Below the pieces are notes generated by a model. It had not been told where the DNA came from. It made no database searches and was given only the letters and a program-made list of their open reading frames with translations. The position numbers and the translations under genes were made by a program. Shown here piece after piece: positions 1 through 7,042 of a stretch of 34,084 nucleotides of DNA (position 1 is the first letter of the stretch; each line of letters starts with the position of its first letter). The stretch covers positions 1-34,084 of the forward strand of contig DATHGT010000271.1 of NCBI GenBank assembly GCA_035317605.1, read 5' to 3'. The DNA is from DATHGT01 sp035317605 (GTDB lineage: Bacteria; Methylomirabilota; Methylomirabilia; Rokubacteriales; CSP1-6).

Positions 1-792
1 TCAGTACCAGCCGGGGTCGCCGGGGAGGAGGGCGCGTTGTTTGCCGTCGGGGCCGGTGAGGACGCGGGGGCGGATCGTGGGGACGTCGCGGCCGGTGAGG
101 CTGGTGAGCGCGTCGGCGACCGACGAGGCGCCCTCGAAGATTTTCAGGTTCGCGACGGTCGGGCGGCGGAGGGAGATCTCGCCGCGCGATTGCGCCTCGA
201 AGGCTTCGCGCGGGGAGAGCCAGCGGACGCCGACGATCTCGCGGTCGTCGGCCTCGGCGTCCTGCCCCTCGGGCATGGGCGCGGCGAAGAAGCGCACGTC
301 GAAGCGCAGCGGGTTTTCCTCGGGCGTGATCCAGTGGGCGAAGTACGCGAGCCGGTCCGTCATCAGCGTGAGCTGCTCGGTGCGGATCAGGTCCCAGAAC
401 GCGCGGTGATCGCGCTGGCAGGCGCGGCGATATTCCGCGAGCTTCGCGGGATCGACGCGCGGCGGCCGGCCGGCGGCGTCGACGGCCAGCAGCACGCCGA
501 CTTCCTCGAACGATTCGCGAATCGCGCCGGTCCAGTGGGCGAGCGCGGTGCGCGTTCCGTCGGTGGCGCCGAGCACGCGCGCCGCCCGATCGTCGAGGCC
601 CGCGCACCAGCGGGCCACGTCCTCGGGATGATCGTCGACTTCGATCTTGCCGCCGGGGAAGACGTGATCACCCGCCGCGAACTTGCTCGCGCGGTGACGC
701 TGGATCAGCAGGATCTCGATTCCGCCTACGGCACGGTCGCGGAGGAGCACGATCGTGGCGGAGGGAGCGGGAATGGCGGGTTTGACGGACAC
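1..792 (-). CDS. NUDIX hydrolase, NUDT19-like
   Basis: Predicted to hydrolyse a nucleoside diphosphate linked to another group, perhaps a CoA-type or nucleotide substrate. From the GTG at 792 the protein is 263 aa. The Nudix box is split: FPGG at about residues 45-48, then RESFEEVG at about 92-99, with a roughly 40-residue insertion between them. This is the layout seen in NUDT7/NUDT19-type CoA diphosphatases rather than in the compact MutT box. A longer in-frame ATG lies upstream at 858, but that extension runs into the divergent ridA gene and reads as unrelated low-grade sequence, so the GTG is preferred. The stop codon is at 1-3, so the gene is complete. Substrate is an inference; the NUDIX family is clear. 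Confidence 0.85.
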   Translation of the reverse strand: MSVKPAIPAPSATIVLLRDRAVGGIEILLIQRHRASKFAAGDHVFPGGKIEVDDHPEDVARWCAGLDDRAARVLGATDGTRTALAHWTGAIRESFEEVGVLLAVDAAGRPPRVDPAKLAEYRRACQRDHRAFWDLIRTEQLTLMTDRLAYFAHWITPEENPLRFDVRFFAAPMPEGQDAEADDREIVGVRWLSPREAFEAQSRGEISLRRPTVANLKIFEGASSVADALTSLTGRDVPTIRPRVLTGPDGKQRALLPGDPGWY

Positions 793-842
793 CGGGGCAG
801 TGTGCCACGATTGCGCGCGTTTCCAAAAGGAGGACCGTCCGC

Positions 843-1307
843 ATGGGCGCCGACGCACGTCTCAAAGAGCTGAACCTCACGCTGCCGCAGCCGGCGACGC
901 CGATGGCGAACTACGTGGGCGCGGTCCGCGTGGGCTCGCTGCTGTTCGTGGCCGGCCACGGACCGATCCGTCACGAAGGCAAGGGCATGACGCGCGGCAA
1001 GCTGGGGCGCGATCTGACGACCGAGGAAGGCTACCAGGTCGCGCGCGAGGTCGGGCTGAACCTGCTCGCCACCGTCCGCACGCACCTCGGCAGCCTCGAC
1101 AAGGTGAAGCGGATCGTCAAGGTGCTCGGCATGGTGCGATCGGCCGAAGGCTTCGGCGATCAGCCGAAGGTCATCAACGGGTTCTCCGATCTGATGGTCG
1201 AGGTCTTCGGCGAGACGATCGGCAAGCACGCCCGCTCCGCCGTGGGGATGGCCGAGCTGCCGGTCGGCATTCCCGTCGAGATCGAGATGATCGTCGAGGT
1301 CGAATAG
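843..1307 (+). CDS. RidA/YjgF/YER057c family protein
   Basis: A 154-residue RidA-family protein. These small trimeric cytosolic proteins often deaminate reactive enamine/imine intermediates released by PLP enzymes. The sequence shows the family pattern NYVGAVRVGSLLFVAGHG at residues 23-40 and the C-terminal ELPVGIPVEIEMIVEVE. Arg131 in the ARSAVG motif sits where the catalytic Arg of E. coli RidA lies, so imine deaminase activity is possible. A strong ribosome binding site, AAAAGGAGG, precedes the ATG at about 825-833. The next small gene starts directly after the TAG, so the two are probably translated together. Members of this superfamily differ in substrate, and the role here is not shown. 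Confidence 0.9.
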   Translation: MGADARLKELNLTLPQPATPMANYVGAVRVGSLLFVAGHGPIRHEGKGMTRGKLGRDLTTEEGYQVAREVGLNLLATVRTHLGSLDKVKRIVKVLGMVRSAEGFGDQPKVINGFSDLMVEVFGETIGKHARSAVGMAELPVGIPVEIEMIVEVE

Positions 1308-1472
1308 ATGAGCTTCCTGCTCGACGCGCTCATCGTGGCCATCTCGCTCGTCTTCCTCGGCATCGTGGGCATCATCGCCGGTGTCGCCATCCCCGGCCTA
1401 TTCATGGCCGCCGCCGCGCCCTGGCTCGACTGGCTCCTCCCCGCCAAGGACAGCGCCAAGACCCAGCGCTGA
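1308..1472 (+). CDS. 54-residue predicted membrane peptide
   Basis: A small ORF placed exactly between ridA and the CoxL-like gene. Its ATG follows the ridA TAG without a spacer, and its TGA ends one base before the GTG of the next gene. Residues 8-37 are strongly hydrophobic (LIVAISLVFLGIVGIIAGVA and onward), forming one or one-and-a-half membrane segments. A WLDWLLP stretch and a polar tail of Lys, Asp, Ser and Arg follow. The perfect fit in the operon and the membrane-like composition support a real gene. I recognise no family. It could anchor a neighbouring enzyme or be independent. It is easily missed because it is shorter than usual gene-calling cut-offs. Confidence 0.65.
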   Translation: MSFLLDALIVAISLVFLGIVGIIAGVAIPGLFMAAAAPWLDWLLPAKDSAKTQR

Positions 1473-1473
1473 C

Positions 1474-3831
1474 GTGTCCGCGAAGTATTTCGGCGCGGCG
1501 GTCAAGCGGCGCGAGGACCCGCGGTTCCTCCGTGGCGAAGGCCGGTTCGTCGACGACGTCACCCTCGCCGGCATGCTCCACGCGGCGTTCGTCCGCTCGC
1601 CGCACGCTCACGCGCGGATCGTCGCGATCCGGACCCCCGCGGCGGCGGCCATGCCCGGCGTCGCCCGCGTGTTCACCGCGGACGACCTCTCGCGCTGGCT
1701 CAAGCCGCTGCCGCTGTTCGGAGCGCCGCCGCCGGGGCTGGCCGCGGCCATCCGCTTCGACCTGCGTCAGGCCGCTCAATACGCGCTCTGCCGCGATCGC
1801 GTGCGCCACGTGGGCGAGATCGTCGCGATGGTCGTGGCCGACACGCGGGCGCGGGCCGAGGACGCGGCCGAACGCGTCGAGGTCGACTGGGATCCCCTGC
1901 CCGCCGTCTCCGACATCGACACCGCGACGGCGCCGGGCGCGCCGCTCGTGCATCCGGAGTGGGGCACCAACGTGGCCGTCGCGTTCACCCACGGCATCGG
2001 CGACGCGGAGGCCGCGTTCGCCGCCGCCGAGGTGACGATCGACGAGACGTTCGTCATCCAGCGCTACGTCGGGATGCCGATCGAGACGCGCGGGGTGGTC
2101 GCCGCGTGGGACCGGCGCGACGGGACCCTGACGACCTGGAACAGCACGCAGGTCTCGCACTTCGTCCAGCAGGGCTTGACGGTAGCCCTCGAGCTGCCGC
2201 CGCACAAGATTCGCGTGATCGCTCCCGATCTCGGGGGCGGCTTCGGCACCAAGGCATCCGGCTATCCGGAGGACGCGCTCGTTCCCATCGCGGCCATCGT
2301 GCTCGGCCGTCCCGTGAAGTGGATCGAGGACCGGCGCGAGCACATGATGGCCGCCGCGCACGCGCGTCACCAGGTCCACCGGATTCGCCTGGCGGCACGG
2401 CGCGACGGGACCATCCTCGGGCTGCGCGACGAGATCCGGCTCGACCTCGGCGCCTACAACGTCTGGGGCGTGGTGCTGCCCTACAACACGGTCGCGCATC
2501 TCATCGGCCCGCACCGGATCCGCCACATGCGCGTGGACGTGCAGGCCGTGGTGACCAACAAGACGCCGAACGCGCCCTATCGCGGCGCCGGCCGGCCCGA
2601 GACCGTGTTCGCGATGGACCGCGCCGTGGATCGACTCGCCCGTGCGCTCGAGATGGACCCGGCGGAGATCCGCCGGCGCAACTACATCCGGGCCGACGAG
2701 CTGCCCTACGACTTCGGCATGCCCTACCGCGACGGCAACCCGCTCGTGTACGACTCTGGCGATTTCCCCGCCGCTCTCGAGGCGGCGCTGGAGGCCTCGG
2801 GCTACTCGGAATTTCGCCGGGAGCAGGAGGGCCAGCGAGCGCAAGGCGTGTATCGCGGGATCGGCATCTCCGGCTACGTCGAAGGCACCGCGATCGGTCC
2901 GTTCGAGGGGGTCAGCGTGAAGATCGATCTCTCCGGGCGCGCGCTCGTCGCGACCGGCGCGGTCAACTCGGGCCAGGGCCACGAGACCAGCTTCGCCCAG
3001 GTCGCCGCCGACGCGCTGGGCATCCCACTGGAATGGGTCACTATCGTGGGCGGCGACACCGCGGCCGTCCCGTTCGGCGTCGGGACGTTTGCCAGTCGCA
3101 GCGCGGTCACCGCGGGCAGCTCGATCGTGGACGCCTGCGCCCAGGTGAAGGCCAAGCTCGTGGCCGCCGCCGCCGCGCTGCTCGAAGCCTCGCCGGCCGA
3201 CGTGGAGATCGAAGACGGCCAGGCCTTCGTCCGCGGCGCGCCGGACTCGGCGGTGCCGCTCGCCAACGTGATCCAGGCGTCGATCCCGACGTTCGCGCGT
3301 CCCGGCGTTGCGTCACCCGACTTCGAGGCGAGCGCCTATCACCACGTGCCCACCGTCACCTGGGCGAGCGCGGTGCACGTGGCCCAGGTCGAGGTCGACG
3401 TGGAGACCGGACGCGTCACGCTCCTCAAGTACCTGGTCGCCCACGACTGCGGCAAGGTGATCAATCCGCCGATCGTCGAGGGCCAGATCCATGGCGGCGT
3501 CGCCCAGGGCGTCGGGGGCGCGCTGTACGAGGAAATGGTCTACGACGAGAAGGGCCAGCTGCTCACCGGCAGTCTCATGGATTACGCCGTGCCGAAGGCC
3601 ATGGAGCTGCCGCCGATCGACACCGTCCACCTCGAACACTCATCGGAGCGCAATCCCCTCGGCATCAAGGGCGTGGGCGAGGGCGGCGCGATCTCGCCGC
3701 CGGCGGCCATCGCCAACGCCGTCGAGGACGCGCTGCAACCCTTCGGGGTGAAGGTCACCGAGACCCCGCTCTACGCGGCGCGCGTGCTCGCATTGATCGA
3801 CCAGGAAAAGTTTTTCCTACGTTCCCTCTGA
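1474..3831 (+). CDS. Xanthine dehydrogenase/CoxL family molybdopterin-binding subunit
   Basis: A 785-residue catalytic subunit of the molybdenum hydroxylase family, which binds a molybdopterin cytosine dinucleotide cofactor and oxidises aldehydes, purines, CO or aromatic heterocycles. It starts FGAAVKRREDPRFLRG, typical of the N-terminal a/b hammerhead domain. The active-site loop reads PYRGAGR (about 368-374), the form II pattern and not the AYXCSFR of true aerobic CO dehydrogenase. The conserved active-site Glu is E736 in GVGEGG. The GTG at 1474, two bases after the previous TGA, is the best start. The usual partners, a 2Fe-2S small subunit and an FAD subunit, are not adjacent, so this is an orphan large subunit. 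Substrate unknown. Confidence 0.9.
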   Translation: MSAKYFGAAVKRREDPRFLRGEGRFVDDVTLAGMLHAAFVRSPHAHARIVAIRTPAAAAMPGVARVFTADDLSRWLKPLPLFGAPPPGLAAAIRFDLRQAAQYALCRDRVRHVGEIVAMVVADTRARAEDAAERVEVDWDPLPAVSDIDTATAPGAPLVHPEWGTNVAVAFTHGIGDAEAAFAAAEVTIDETFVIQRYVGMPIETRGVVAAWDRRDGTLTTWNSTQVSHFVQQGLTVALELPPHKIRVIAPDLGGGFGTKASGYPEDALVPIAAIVLGRPVKWIEDRREHMMAAAHARHQVHRIRLAARRDGTILGLRDEIRLDLGAYNVWGVVLPYNTVAHLIGPHRIRHMRVDVQAVVTNKTPNAPYRGAGRPETVFAMDRAVDRLARALEMDPAEIRRRNYIRADELPYDFGMPYRDGNPLVYDSGDFPAALEAALEASGYSEFRREQEGQRAQGVYRGIGISGYVEGTAIGPFEGVSVKIDLSGRALVATGAVNSGQGHETSFAQVAADALGIPLEWVTIVGGDTAAVPFGVGTFASRSAVTAGSSIVDACAQVKAKLVAAAAALLEASPADVEIEDGQAFVRGAPDSAVPLANVIQASIPTFARPGVASPDFEASAYHHVPTVTWASAVHVAQVEVDVETGRVTLLKYLVAHDCGKVINPPIVEGQIHGGVAQGVGGALYEEMVYDEKGQLLTGSLMDYAVPKAMELPPIDTVHLEHSSERNPLGIKGVGEGGAISPPAAIANAVEDALQPFGVKVTETPLYAARVLALIDQEKFFLRSL

Positions 3832-3879
3832 CCTGCCGCTCCGCGATACTTGACACATGCCTCGCCGACAACGCCCGCG

Positions 3880-4944
3880 ATGACGATTCCCACGGAGCCC
3901 ATCGGGAGCATTCCCCGTCCCCCTGAGCTCATCGCGGCGGTCGCGCGGAAGGGCGTCGACGACCCGAGTCTGGGGCCACTCTACGAGGCAGCCATTCGCG
4001 ACACCGTCGAGCGGTTCGAAGCGACGGGGTCTCCGGTGATCACGGACGGCGAACAGCGGAAGTATCACAACTTCTGGACCTATCCGGTGGAGGGCCTCAC
4101 GAACACTCACCCGGACGGGTTCCGGATCCCGTTCGCCGCGGGCCACACCCGCCGCATGCCGCGACTCACCGAGGGCCCGTTTCGCTACCGGCGCTACGCG
4201 GACACCTTTCTCGAGGCCGCCCAGCGCTACGCCACGGCGCCCGTGAAACAGGCGGTCATCTCGCCGTCCGCCCTGAGCCTCATGTATCCGGCCGACGGCC
4301 TCCGCGGGTACACGCGCGAGCAGTTCATCGACGATCTCCTGCGCGAGCACGAGACGGAGATCCGGCGCTGTTTGCAGAAGGGCGCGCACACGGTCCAGGT
4401 CGACTTCACGGAAGGCCGCCTGTCGATGAAGATCGACCCCTCCGGGAATCTGCTCACCAGCTTCATCGACCTCAACAATCTCGCCCTGACGCGATTCTCC
4501 CCCGCGGAGCGTGAGCGGATCGGCGTGCACACCTGTCCAGGCGGCGATCGCGATTCGACCCACAGTGCGGACGTGCCCTACGAGGAGCTGCTCCCCAGCC
4601 TGTTCGAGCTGAAAGCCGGCAACTTCTACATCGCCCTCGCCGGAGAGCCGGACCCCGTCCGGGTCCTGAGGATCATCCGCCAGTACATGAAGCCCGGCCA
4701 GCGGATCTTCATCGGGGTCGTGGCGCCGATCGATCCCCGCGTCGAGACGCCGGAGGACGTCAGAGACCTGATCCTGCAAGCGGCCCAGTACATCGCGCCC
4801 GAGCAGCTCGGGACGACGGACGATTGCGGCTTCTCGCCGTTCAGCGACGACACCTCGACGAGCCGCGACACCGCTTTCGCCAAGATCCGGTCACGCGTGC
4901 TCGGGACCGCGCTCGCCGCCGGGGCGCTTGGCCTCGCGCCGTGA
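3880..4944 (+). CDS. Cobalamin-independent methionine synthase (MetE C-terminal) family protein
   Basis: A 354-residue TIM-barrel protein related to the C-terminal half of MetE, the zinc enzyme that transfers a methyl group to a thiol such as homocysteine. Zinc-ligand candidates are visible: H217 and C219 in VHTCPGG, E256 in AGEPD, and C316 in TDDCGF. It lacks the N-terminal folate-binding half of MetE, so the methyl donor may differ. The start MTIPTEPIGSIPRP is typical of the family; a TTG 30 bases upstream is possible. The final GTGA overlaps the start of the sensor kinase gene, which implies translational coupling. Homologues without folate domains act on diverse small methylated compounds, so calling it methionine synthase would go too far. 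Confidence 0.85.
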   Translation: MTIPTEPIGSIPRPPELIAAVARKGVDDPSLGPLYEAAIRDTVERFEATGSPVITDGEQRKYHNFWTYPVEGLTNTHPDGFRIPFAAGHTRRMPRLTEGPFRYRRYADTFLEAAQRYATAPVKQAVISPSALSLMYPADGLRGYTREQFIDDLLREHETEIRRCLQKGAHTVQVDFTEGRLSMKIDPSGNLLTSFIDLNNLALTRFSPAERERIGVHTCPGGDRDSTHSADVPYEELLPSLFELKAGNFYIALAGEPDPVRVLRIIRQYMKPGQRIFIGVVAPIDPRVETPEDVRDLILQAAQYIAPEQLGTTDDCGFSPFSDDTSTSRDTAFAKIRSRVLGTALAAGALGLAP

Positions 4945-6656
4945 CACCGGACGACGAGGAAGAGGAGCTCCTTCGCTCGGTCGCGATCCAGAACGCGACG
5001 AGCATCCTGCAGGCGCGCCGGCGTGCCGAGCAAGAGCTGCTCCGGGCCAAGGACTCCCTCGAGCTCAAGACGCAGGAGTTGGCCCACTTGCTGGCCCTGA
5101 TGCGTGCGACCCTCGAAGCCACCTCGGACGCCATCCTGGTCACGGACGAGCACGGCATCGTCAGGGACTTCAACCAGCGATACCTCGACTTGTGGAACCT
5201 GCCCGGCGAGCTGATGGAGGCGCGGAGCTACCTTCAGATCGTGGAGCACATCGGTCGGAAGGTGCCCGACCCCCAGCAGTTTCTGGCGAGGACGGCGGAG
5301 ATTTACACCTCGTCCCCGGAGACCAGCTTCGACGTCCTCGAGCTCACCGATGGACGAGTGGTGGAACGCTACTCGAAGATCCAGTCCGTCGATGGACGGA
5401 ATGTCGGCCGGGTGTGGAGCCTCCGTGACGTCACCGAGCACCGGCGTCTCCTGGAGAGCGAGCGCATCGCCCGCGGCGAAGCCGAGCGGGCCAGCTCGAT
5501 GAAGGACGAGTTCCTCGCCACGCTCTCCCACGAGCTACGCACGCCGCTGACCGCCATTCTCGGCTGGTCGCAGATCCTCCGAGCCCGCCCCGTGCCCAGG
5601 GCCGAGCTCGACCGCGGCCTGGAGGTCATCGAGCGCAACGCCCGCGTGCAGACCCAGCTCATCGAGGACCTCCTCGACATGAGCCGGATCACCGCCGGGA
5701 AGATACGGCTCGACATCCAGCCGGTGGATCCCGTGTCGTTCGTCGAGGCCGCGCTGGAAACGGTCAGGCTCGCCGCGGAGGCCAAGAGCATCGAGCTCGT
5801 CAAGCAGCTCGACCCGGCGGCCGGACCCATCACCGGCGATCCCCATCGCCTGCAACAGGTCGTCTGGAACCTGCTCTTCAACGCGATCAAGTTCACGGGA
5901 AGGAACGGGCGGATCGAGGTGCGGCTGGCGCGCGTGGAACCGCACGTCGAGATCAGCGTGACCGACACCGGCATCGGCATCACGCCCACGTTTCTTCCCC
6001 ACGTGTTCGACCGGTTCCGGCAAGCCAATGCTTCGCACACGCGTACGGCCACGGGCCTGGGCCTGGGGCTCTCGATCGTGAAGCACCTGGTCGAGCTGCA
6101 CGGGGGAACAGTGCGGGCCACGAGCCCGGGGCCGGGAGGCGGCGCCACCTTCACGATGAGTCTGCCGCTCGCGACCGCGGCGTGGGACACCAGGGAGGGC
6201 GAGCCCGTCCACCCCACGCGACCCGGCACCCTCGTCCCCGACTGGAGGCGTCCGGATTTGTCGGGCATCACGGTCCTCGTAGTCGACGACCAGGCCGACG
6301 CGTTGGAACTGATCGAGCGCGTCCTCTCCGATTGTGCCGCGGAGGTCCTCACGGCGAGCACGGCCGCGGAGGCCGTGGGTCTGGTGGAGAGCGAACGGCC
6401 GGACGTGCTGGTCAGTGACATCGGCATGCCTGACGTGGATGGATACGAGCTGCTGAGGAGAGTCCGCGCGCTCGGTCAGGCCCGGGGAGGTCGACTCCCC
6501 GCGATCGCGCTGACCGCGCTCGCGCGCTCCGAGGATCGGACCCGCGCTCTGCACGCGGGCTTTCTGGCCCACGTGGCCAAGCCGGTCGAATCGGCGGAGA
6601 TCATCGCGACCGTCGCGAGCGTCGTGGGGCGCACCGGGCAGCCCCTCGAGCCGTGA
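4941..6656 (+). CDS. PAS-domain hybrid sensor histidine kinase/response regulator
   Basis: A 571-residue soluble sensor kinase. In order: a charged coiled-coil start (about 5-50), a PAS domain (about 52-170), a HisKA domain with phospho-accepting His197 in SHELRTPL, a HATPase_c domain with N-box NLLFNAIKFT and G-boxes DTGIGI and GLGLGLS, and a receiver domain (about 442-560) with Asp493 in VLVSDIGMPD and Lys in AKPVE. No membrane segment is visible, so it should sense a cytoplasmic signal through PAS. The GTG start overlaps the TGA of the upstream MetE-like gene (GTGA). That ties its synthesis to the enzyme and suggests a metabolite or redox signal linked to it. No output DNA-binding protein is adjacent. 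Its receiver resembles the orphan regulators at 16391 and 21744. Confidence 0.93.
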   Translation: MTPDDEEEELLRSVAIQNATSILQARRRAEQELLRAKDSLELKTQELAHLLALMRATLEATSDAILVTDEHGIVRDFNQRYLDLWNLPGELMEARSYLQIVEHIGRKVPDPQQFLARTAEIYTSSPETSFDVLELTDGRVVERYSKIQSVDGRNVGRVWSLRDVTEHRRLLESERIARGEAERASSMKDEFLATLSHELRTPLTAILGWSQILRARPVPRAELDRGLEVIERNARVQTQLIEDLLDMSRITAGKIRLDIQPVDPVSFVEAALETVRLAAEAKSIELVKQLDPAAGPITGDPHRLQQVVWNLLFNAIKFTGRNGRIEVRLARVEPHVEISVTDTGIGITPTFLPHVFDRFRQANASHTRTATGLGLGLSIVKHLVELHGGTVRATSPGPGGGATFTMSLPLATAAWDTREGEPVHPTRPGTLVPDWRRPDLSGITVLVVDDQADALELIERVLSDCAAEVLTASTAAEAVGLVESERPDVLVSDIGMPDVDGYELLRRVRALGQARGGRLPAIALTALARSEDRTRALHAGFLAHVAKPVESAEIIATVASVVGRTGQPLEP

Positions 6657-6716
6657 GCTCGGGCACGGCATCGAAGAAGGGTCGCGGTCAGGTCGGTGGA
6701 GCACCTCTTGCACTCG

Positions 6717-6737
6717 TACTGTGACGACCGAACAGTA
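6717..6737 (+). promoter_or_regulatory. Palindrome TACTGT-N9-ACAGTA upstream of the lipoprotein gene
   Basis: Two perfect 6-base arms separated by 9 bases, 53 bases before the lipoprotein ATG. A TTGCAC that could serve as a -35 box lies at 6708-6713. The -10 position is weak. The layout fits an operator over a promoter, but the binding protein is unknown and a chance match cannot be excluded. Confidence 0.3.
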
Positions 6738-6790
6738 GTCCGTCCCTCACCGTGGCAATGAAGCGCTCGATCGGTTGAGCGGGGGTCGTC

Positions 6791-6997
6791 ATGATCATGG
6801 AGAGACTGCGCGACGCGTTGGTGATCGCCACGGCGGCCGCGACACTGGCCCTGGTGACCGGATGCGAAAAGGGCCCTGTCCAGAAGGCGGGAGAGCGCGT
6901 GGACAAGGCGCTGGATCAAGACCGCCTGTTCGGCAGGGGACCGGTCGAGAAAGCCGGAAAAAACATCGACAAGGCAGTCGACGACATCAAGCGATAG
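6791..6997 (+). CDS. Small lipoprotein with an internal repeat
   Basis: A 68-residue predicted lipoprotein. A basic start (MERLRD) and a hydrophobic stretch end in the lipobox LVTGC, giving a lipidated Cys at residue 25. The mature part is about 44 residues and contains two related units, GPVQKAGERVDKALDQD and GPVEKAGKNIDKAVDDI. It is rich in Lys, Asp and Glu and probably helical, much like entericidin-type or stress-related small lipoproteins. The second ATG, two codons later, could be the true start. It sits tail-to-tail with the stressosome operon, and an upstream palindrome suggests regulated expression. Function unknown. Confidence 0.75.
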   Translation: MIMERLRDALVIATAAATLALVTGCEKGPVQKAGERVDKALDQDRLFGRGPVEKAGKNIDKAVDDIKR

Positions 6998-7042
6998 CTG
7001 GCGCGTTTCTGTCGGGTTGACGAGACCACTCGATGACCGGGG

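Noticed and set aside
1402..2982. 526-residue frame antisense to the CoxL-like gene
   Set aside because: Composition typical of antisense GC-rich sequence, and the coding strand is clear.
1474..3831. Aerobic CO dehydrogenase (coxL) assignment
   Set aside because: The active-site loop is PYRGAGR and not AYXCSFR, and coxM and coxS are not adjacent.
3880..4944. Complete methionine synthase MetE
   Set aside because: Only the C-terminal catalytic half is present (354 residues against about 750).
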